In this document: piece by piece, positions 48,348 to 53,229 of the stretch
How the letters are laid out: each line of letters starts with the position of its first letter
Numbering within the stretch: the first letter of the stretch is position 1
NCBI GenBank assembly: GCA_964411125.1
Contig: CAYPJU010000039.1
Span: 1 to 53,229, forward strand
DNA length: 53,229 nt
Origin: JBFIHF01 sp964411125
GTDB taxonomy: Bacteria > Myxococcota_A > Bradymonadia > Bradymonadales > Bradymonadaceae
Direction: 5' to 3'
Position numbers and translations under genes: made by a program
The notes under the pieces: generated by a model
Seen by the model: only the letters and a program-made list of their open reading frames with translations
What the model was told of the DNA's origin: nothing
Databases searched by the model: none

Positions 48348-48908
48348 ATGAAAGCCCACGAGACAGCCGTCGTCGACCCCGGTGCCATCGTCGGAGAACA
48401 CACCCGAATCTGGCACTTCTGCCATGTCTGTAGCGATGCCTCGATCGGCGCGCGATGCGTGCTGGGCCAGAACGTCTACGTCGGCCCCCGCGCGGTGGTG
48501 GGCGACGGCGTGAAGCTCCAGAACAACGTCTCGGTGTACGAAGGGGTCGTCCTCGAAGACGACGTGTTCGTCGGCCCGAGCGCCGTCTTCACCAACGTCA
48601 CGAACCCTCGCGCCCACATCGAACGCAAAGACGAGTTCCGAACCACCACGGTCCGCCGCGGCGCGACGATCGGGGCGAACGCCACGATCCTGTGTGGCGT
48701 CGAGATCGGCAGCTATGCGTTCGTCGGCGCCGGCACCGTCGTCACCCGCGACGTCCCCGACCACGCTCTCGTCGTCGGCAACCCCGCCCGCCAGATTGGC
48801 TGGGTGTGCGCCTGCGGCGAGCGACTCGAAGATCTGCAGGAGATGTCGTGCGACGCATGCGGCGCGACGTACCGAACCCACGGACAGCGGCTAGAGGCCG
48901 CACGCTAG
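48348..48908 (+). CDS. left-handed beta-helix acyltransferase (WbpD/WlbB-like)
   Basis: The 186-aa protein has the hexapeptide-repeat signature of LbetaH transferases: VVDPGAIVGEHTRIWHFCHV, ASIGARCVLGQNVYVG and so on. IWHFCHV and VFTNVTNPRA are characteristic of the UDP-2-acetamido-3-amino-2,3-dideoxy-glucuronate N-acetyltransferases (WbpD/WlbB), which acetylate the 3-amino group in O-antigen or capsule sugar synthesis. The C-terminus has four cysteines (CACGERLED, SCDACGATYR) that could form a small zinc ribbon. GGAG sits upstream of the ATG. No other pathway genes (wbpB/E-like) are in the window, so the sugar route is not confirmed. A hairpin at 48926-48948 follows the gene. Confidence 0.88.
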   Translation: MKAHETAVVDPGAIVGEHTRIWHFCHVCSDASIGARCVLGQNVYVGPRAVVGDGVKLQNNVSVYEGVVLEDDVFVGPSAVFTNVTNPRAHIERKDEFRTTTVRRGATIGANATILCGVEIGSYAFVGAGTVVTRDVPDHALVVGNPARQIGWVCACGERLEDLQEMSCDACGATYRTHGQRLEAAR

Positions 48909-48925
48909 ACCCGACACCACTCTGT

Positions 48926-48948
48926 ATCCGCGGGTAAAACCCGCGGAT
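48926..48948. other. perfect hairpin, possible terminator without T-tract
   Basis: ATCCGCGGG (48926-48934) pairs exactly with CCCGCGGAT (48940-48948) around a TAAAA loop, 17 bp after the acetyltransferase stop. No T-tract follows, so termination is uncertain; it may instead be part of the repeat cluster behind it. Confidence 0.55.
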
Positions 48949-48957
48949 CGCTCGCAC

Positions 48958-49029
48958 CGCCACCGAAGTGCGGCTGGAAGCCGCACCACCGAAGTGCGGC
49001 TGGAAGCCGCGCCACCGAAGTGCGGCTGG
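48958..49029. repeat. 26-bp tandem repeats with REP-like palindromic core
   Basis: Two full 26-bp units (48958-48983, 48984-49009) and a third cut short at 49029, where the convergent lipase gene's stop codon begins. Each carries GCGGCTGGAAGCCGC, a palindrome with a 3-base centre, whose reverse complement also occurs at 12048-12062. The first two units differ at one position. There are no spacers, so this is not a CRISPR. Confidence 0.9.
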
Positions 49030-51177
49030 TCAATCGGGGCGACAGCCGTCGCCGCCACACACGTCGGTGATGACACCCGTGCGGAAGAACTCGACCATCT
49101 GTTGGGTGTGGTGCGCCTGACGACGCGGCTTTCCGTGCGGATCTCGGCTGCACGTACCGCCACTACAGAACTGCCCGTTCGCTTCGTCGCAGTCTGCCGA
49201 GCTGTCGCACGAACCACCGAACCAGAAGGTATCGGTGTGGTTGCCGGCCGCGGGCCACGGATCACCGAAGTCGTAGAGGACGACGCCCGAACCGTCGCGC
49301 GGATACGATACCGGAGTGATGAGCGCTGGCTCTCTCTCGTCGTCGTAGTTCTCCAACAGCGGGATGCCGATGTCGGAACGCGCTACCACCTCGTTCTGGA
49401 TCACTGCGACCTGATAGTCCCCCTTGGCGGGCGCCAGCAAGACTTCCTTGGGGTTGCGTCCCGCGAGCGGCGTCGTCAGGTTTCGGTAGTAAGAGACCGG
49501 GTCGGTGAAGTCCCACAAAAGCTGCGCGAGCTGCAGCAGCAACATCTGATCGCGGCTGTCGGGGTACGCGGCCTTCATCGCCACGAAGAACTGCGTGAAG
49601 TCCACCGAGCGATGCAACAGCACCGAGTAGGTGTGCCCCGGCACGCCGAGGTGGCCCCGGTCGATGTCCGGCGAAACCGCCACGAACGTCGCGCCGAAAA
49701 TGCCGCCTTGCGAGATGCCGCTGTAGAAGAGTTCGTCCTGATTGACGACGACGCCACGGTCAGTGACCTCGGTCAGCGAACCGAAGCGCTCGCGCATCGC
49801 TCGCGAAAGGAGGACCCATTCGAGCTGCCCCTGGATCAGCCGGTCACCCATGAACGGGAACCGGTTGAAGTCCTGGACGATCGCGACCGCTCCTTCGTCT
49901 CCCTCGTCCTCGCTCATGCCGATCATGTCGGCGGCGAAGAAGATCAGGTTGTTGCCGTTCGCGATCGCGGAGTTGTGACCGCCGCGAACCTGCGTCCCCG
50001 ATCCCAGCAAGCCGTGGCCGTACATCACCAGACCGTGAGGGGTACCGTCGAGGGCGGAGCGAGGCACGCGGACCCAGAAATCGGCGTCGCGCGTACCGTT
50101 CTGTTCCGGCAGGCCGTCGTCGCCGATGTTGAGCTCCCAGCGCTGCGGGCTGCTGGTGACTCCGCGGAACTCGCGCATGTAGTGCGGGACTTCGAACGTC
50201 CCCGAGATCTCGAATGCGATGTCGGCGTTCTCGTCGGCGGTGAACTCGCGCACCTCGGTGACCGTGAGCTCGGGCCCCATCTCGCCCGTCGTGGCGAGCG
50301 CGTCGTCGATGATGTGAAGGAGCGGCGCGTGCGTCTCCTCGTCGGAGGCCGTCACGAAGTCCCATGCGAGCGTCAGATCGTCTTTCGCCCAGCCCTGAGC
50401 GTCGAGAATCCCGAAGATCTCGTCGAAGCGCTCCTGCCGAAAGAAGAGGTCCGGATTGGAGGCGGTATCGCCCGCGACGAGCGCGGCGAAGGCGGCGCTC
50501 GGTGGGATGGCGGCGCCGTCGGTGTCGGTGAGCCCCCGGAACGCCACCACGTAGCGAGTGGAAGGCTTCAGGATCACGGAAGGGTGACCGACCACGGCGC
50601 GTTTCGCCAGGTCGTCTTCCTGCGCGTCGTAGTCGAACCAGTACGGCACTTTTCCGACCGCGTTTCCGGCGTCGTCGACCTCCAAGAGGACGGCGTGCGC
50701 GTCGTCGGCGAGCGAGTCCTCGATCGCGTTCTCGTCGGGGAGGAGCGTCGGATCGACGTTCGGGAAAACTGCGACGATCGACGTGCCGAGCGAATAACCG
50801 TCACGTCGGGTGAAGACGTCGGGGTCGACGTTGACGCCAGCGTTGTTTGCAGGGAGGGACGTCGTCCCGAACGAAAGGGTGTACCCCGACGCTCGCTCCG
50901 CGTCGGGCTCGAGGTAGAGGTTCGAGGGCCACGGCAACGAGCAGACGGACGGATCGAGCGAATCGCAGCCGACCGCGGGTCGCTCCACCATTCCGGTGTC
51001 ATCGTCTCCCATGTCGGCGTCGCCGTTGTTCGAGACGTTGTTCGTCACACCGCCGTTGTTGCCGGCATCTGACCCGCCGTTGTTGGACGCACCGTTGTTG
51101 GTGCCGCCGTTGTTGTCGTTGTTCTTGCCGCAGCTCAGCGCCGCGCACACGAACAGAAAAAGCAAAGACTTACGCAT
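49030..51177 (-). CDS. lipase-like surface lipoprotein (VolA-like)
   Basis: The 715-aa product has lipobox ALSC (Cys16) and an Asn/Gly/Asp-rich linker (17-55). Residues about 70-330 resemble the bacterial lipase N-terminal module of VolA-type lysophospholipases (SLPWPSNLYLEPDAE, RRDGYSLGTSIVAVFPN). The alpha/beta-hydrolase part has an oxyanion-region GHGLLGSG and a nucleophile elbow SGISQGG with Ser489. Later candidate acid and histidine residues lie near FGDPWPAAGNHTD and RRQAHHTQQ. A Cys-rich segment (GGSCDSSADCDEANGQFCSG) lies near the end. GAGGGAACG precedes the ATG. It is probably an outer-membrane-anchored esterase or lipase; the substrate is not known. Confidence 0.82.
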   Translation of the reverse strand: MRKSLLFLFVCAALSCGKNNDNNGGTNNGASNNGGSDAGNNGGVTNNVSNNGDADMGDDDTGMVERPAVGCDSLDPSVCSLPWPSNLYLEPDAERASGYTLSFGTTSLPANNAGVNVDPDVFTRRDGYSLGTSIVAVFPNVDPTLLPDENAIEDSLADDAHAVLLEVDDAGNAVGKVPYWFDYDAQEDDLAKRAVVGHPSVILKPSTRYVVAFRGLTDTDGAAIPPSAAFAALVAGDTASNPDLFFRQERFDEIFGILDAQGWAKDDLTLAWDFVTASDEETHAPLLHIIDDALATTGEMGPELTVTEVREFTADENADIAFEISGTFEVPHYMREFRGVTSSPQRWELNIGDDGLPEQNGTRDADFWVRVPRSALDGTPHGLVMYGHGLLGSGTQVRGGHNSAIANGNNLIFFAADMIGMSEDEGDEGAVAIVQDFNRFPFMGDRLIQGQLEWVLLSRAMRERFGSLTEVTDRGVVVNQDELFYSGISQGGIFGATFVAVSPDIDRGHLGVPGHTYSVLLHRSVDFTQFFVAMKAAYPDSRDQMLLLQLAQLLWDFTDPVSYYRNLTTPLAGRNPKEVLLAPAKGDYQVAVIQNEVVARSDIGIPLLENYDDEREPALITPVSYPRDGSGVVLYDFGDPWPAAGNHTDTFWFGGSCDSSADCDEANGQFCSGGTCSRDPHGKPRRQAHHTQQMVEFFRTGVITDVCGGDGCRPD

Positions 51178-51258
51178 CGTTCCCTCGGATTTTTCCAAAA
51201 TCGAGGCGTTTGTACCCAAAGGTCGATCGAAAGAAAAGCGGGGACGCTTACGAGTTCC

Positions 51259-53109
51259 TTACGCGTCCCGCCAGATGCGAGCGACGAGGGGTACGAAGAT
51301 GGTGAAGGCGAGTGCCATGAAGAACGCCTGGTAGGTCGGGACCAGCACCGCGAGGATCGCCGCCCCCACGATCAAACCCGATGCCCACAGCATCTCGCGA
51401 GACCACTGAATCGAGACCACGATCGCGAGGAGCGCATAGAGAACGTACTCGATCGCGGTCGCCACGTGGACCGCGACGTCGAAGCGCCACGCTGCGATCC
51501 GCACCATCGCGACGCCGAAGAGTCCCGCGAAGAGGAGGTACATCATTCGGCGGTTGAACTCGTTCGAGACGAACAGACTTCGAAACCCGACGACCGCGAT
51601 GAGAGGAATCCCGATCGTCGGCAACAGACTCCAGAGGTACTCGTACTCGAGCTCTTCCAGGGGGACACCCCACCGCGAGATCGCCTTGTACCAGGCAATG
51701 AGCCCCCAGACCGCGCTGATCGAGAGCCCGAGCACCAGCCGCGGCCCGCTGTCGACCTTCTGGTCGCGGGCGAACCGCAGGTCCTTCACCTCTCGCCGCA
51801 ACTCGTTCTCGTTCTCCAGCGCCACCGCCAGCCGAGCCTTGCAGTCGGGTTTCTCGGCCTCGGAGATGTCGAGCAGCGCCTCCGAAGCAGCCGGGAGGTT
51901 GCCGTGGTGGAGCCAGAACTCGAACGCCGCGCGACTCATCACGGCGAGGATCTCGCGGGCTCGCCGATTGTCGGGCCAGATGCTGAGAGCGTGCCGCAGC
52001 GCGAAACGCGTCTCCACGAGCAACTTCGTCGGCGGCTCGGCCCCGTCGTCCGCTGCTTTGAGCCCGTCGATGATCTCGTCGTAGTTACGCTGCGCCACGC
52101 GCGTCAACTTGAGGGACTCGCGGTGGCTCAGGAAGCTCCGCAGCGCCTCTTGGAGCTCGGCGACGGACTGAAAACGGTACTCTCGTTCACGCGCCATCGC
52201 ACGACGGGCGATCGACTGCAGCTCGGGATCGACGTGCGTGGGGAACTCTTTGGCGGGGCACTTGAACGCTTCGATCACCGCCTTCCAACTGGTATCGGCC
52301 TGGTTCGGAGGCTTCCCGGTCAGGATCTCGTAAAGCGTTGCGCCGAGCAGGAAGACGTCGGTCCGCTCGTCGATCTGGTCGATGTTGTCCCCCGCGGACT
52401 CGGGGGCCATGTAGAGCGGCGTCCCGGCGAGCGCACGCGCCGCCTCGCGGGGCAAGATACCGCGCGGTCCATCGTGCGGTTTCAGCGACACCGCGATCCC
52501 CCAGTCGACGACGTAGACCTCGCCGAACGACCCGAGCATCACGTTCTCCGGCTTGATGTCGCGATGGACGATCCCGCGTTCGTGCGAGAAGCGCAGAACG
52601 TTGCAGACCTGGATCAGCACGTTGAGGTGAAAATCTTGGTCGACCACATCGACCGGTGCCGACAGCGGGTCTTCCAGGACCTTCTTCCAAGAAACTCCCT
52701 CGATGCGCTTCATCACCACCATCGGAGCGCCCGTCTCGGTGCGGCCGACCGCATGGACGGGCACCACGTTGGGGTGCTCCACGTACCCCATCACCAGCCC
52801 CTCGTGCAGAATCGCCTCGGCGTCCTTGTCGTGACGCGGGTACTTCACCGCCACATCCCTATCGAGGGAGTTCTGGTGCGCGGTCTGCACGATCCCCATC
52901 CCCCCCTCACCGAGCATCGGACCGAGCTCGAGATCGGCGGCGAAGTTGTTCGAGGAGCGGGTTCTGAACGCCGGCAGCGGTCTTTCGTACGCTTCGCTGG
53001 CCGACAGCGTGATCGTGGCGCCGGCGTCGGTGTGGTGGGGACCGATGCCCACCCGCGTCAGTGCGCGATGGATTCGTTCACGATCGGCGTTGTCGGGACC
53101 GATGGGCAT
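51259..53109 (-). CDS. membrane-anchored Ser/Thr protein kinase
   Basis: The 616-aa protein has a kinase domain at about 58-320: glycine loop GEGGMG at 67-72, Lys89 (VAVK), the catalytic loop HRDIKPENV (Asp184), DWG at 202-204 in place of DFG (a known bacterial variant) and APE at 235-237. All catalytic residues are present, so it should be active. Residues 325-445 are helical and mostly soluble, and residues 450-616 carry about six membrane helices. This inverts the usual order of one helix then a sensor domain, so the kinase is tethered by a multi-pass C-terminus. The lipase lipoprotein gene follows 81 bp downstream on the same strand and may be co-transcribed. Confidence 0.92.
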   Translation of the reverse strand: MPIGPDNADRERIHRALTRVGIGPHHTDAGATITLSASEAYERPLPAFRTRSSNNFAADLELGPMLGEGGMGIVQTAHQNSLDRDVAVKYPRHDKDAEAILHEGLVMGYVEHPNVVPVHAVGRTETGAPMVVMKRIEGVSWKKVLEDPLSAPVDVVDQDFHLNVLIQVCNVLRFSHERGIVHRDIKPENVMLGSFGEVYVVDWGIAVSLKPHDGPRGILPREAARALAGTPLYMAPESAGDNIDQIDERTDVFLLGATLYEILTGKPPNQADTSWKAVIEAFKCPAKEFPTHVDPELQSIARRAMAREREYRFQSVAELQEALRSFLSHRESLKLTRVAQRNYDEIIDGLKAADDGAEPPTKLLVETRFALRHALSIWPDNRRAREILAVMSRAAFEFWLHHGNLPAASEALLDISEAEKPDCKARLAVALENENELRREVKDLRFARDQKVDSGPRLVLGLSISAVWGLIAWYKAISRWGVPLEELEYEYLWSLLPTIGIPLIAVVGFRSLFVSNEFNRRMMYLLFAGLFGVAMVRIAAWRFDVAVHVATAIEYVLYALLAIVVSIQWSREMLWASGLIVGAAILAVLVPTYQAFFMALAFTIFVPLVARIWRDA

Positions 53110-53176
53110 ACGGGAGATCGGCAGCGAGAGAGGGGGCCATTGTGGCGCAAAAAGTTCGTGTCGACCATCGTGCGGT

Positions 53177-53229
53177 GGGGTGCGGGGTGCGGGGTGCGGG
53201 GTGCGGGGTGCGGGGTGCGGGGTGCGGGG
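53177..53229. repeat. GGGGTGC heptamer array, at least seven copies, cut by window edge
   Basis: Seven exact units run from 53177 to 53225 and the next begins at 53226. It lies about 65 bp upstream of the kinase start codon and continues beyond the window. The unit matches the short array at 2056-2074. Confidence 0.92.

Noticed and set aside
48958..49029. Possible CRISPR array
   Set aside because: Units are directly joined without spacers, there are fewer than three full copies and no cas genes nearby.
53177..53229. Repeat at the window end as assembly artefact
   Set aside because: The same heptamer occurs in a short form at 2056-2074 and arrays of the same unit length occur elsewhere in the window, so it is likely real; its full length is unknown because it is cut by the edge.

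Overview
This is a GC-rich, densely packed chromosomal segment that fits a myxobacterium-like member of the Myxococcota. The pointers are a MYXO-CTERM-type sorting signal (about 18000-18070), two AgmX/PglI C-terminal-domain proteins, a FrzE-like CheA-receiver hybrid, and many lipoproteins, two of which carry an Asn/Gly-rich linker directly after the lipobox cysteine. The Asn/Gly linkers recall Bradymonadales, but I cannot place the order with certainty. I see no integrase, transposase, phage gene or CRISPR array. The window looks like ordinary chromosome with a large predicted envelope proteome.

Layout. 1-2038: a 15-bp tandem repeat, a luciferase-like flavin oxidoreductase and an SDR. 2085-5437: a lipoprotein with a clan CD protease-like His/Cys arrangement and a PPC-like tail, then an exported protein and a Cys-rich lipoprotein in one overlapping pair. 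5574-7578: a three-gene overlapping operon (acidic small protein, AgmX/PglI-domain protein, alpha/beta hydrolase). 7837-10267: two convergent lipoproteins around a strong terminator. 10603-12000: tRNA-CAU, a coiled-coil zinc-ribbon protein and the RNase P RNA, each with recognisable signals. 12205-18966: minus-strand envelope genes (ASH/PKD-type lipoprotein, cytochrome c/copper monooxygenase fusion, AgmX-type protein, and an unusual MYXO-CTERM plus beta-barrel fusion) running behind asd (18926-19936) and a TetR regulator.

20844-26031: a small membrane protein and an Oxa1/EMC3-like membrane protein, a TerB-like protein, a HEAT-type membrane protein, an unrecognised 119-aa protein and an isopenicillin-N-synthase-like oxygenase. 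26262-30087: a very long membrane-anchored pentapeptide-repeat protein and an AbgT-type transporter. 30260-38964: two tail-to-tail CheB-CheR fusion proteins, one of which also has GAF, PAS, kinase and receiver domains. 39123-42279: an EptA/sulfatase-type membrane enzyme and a TPR lipoprotein. 42363-47662: a minus-strand chemosensory operon (TPR, CheW, MCP, CheA-CheW-REC) with no cheR, cheB or cheY of its own; the CheB-CheR fusions 3-12 kb away are candidates for its adaptation enzymes. 47738-53109: a small membrane protein, a WbpD/WlbB-like acetyltransferase, a VolA-like lipase lipoprotein and a membrane Ser/Thr kinase.

Two layout themes recur. First, 7-bp tandem repeats of different sequence sit in intergenic gaps at five places, twice running directly into a stop codon. 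Second, four convergent gene pairs have only 0-6 bp between their stop codons. Gene functions are read from motifs by eye; no database search was possible.
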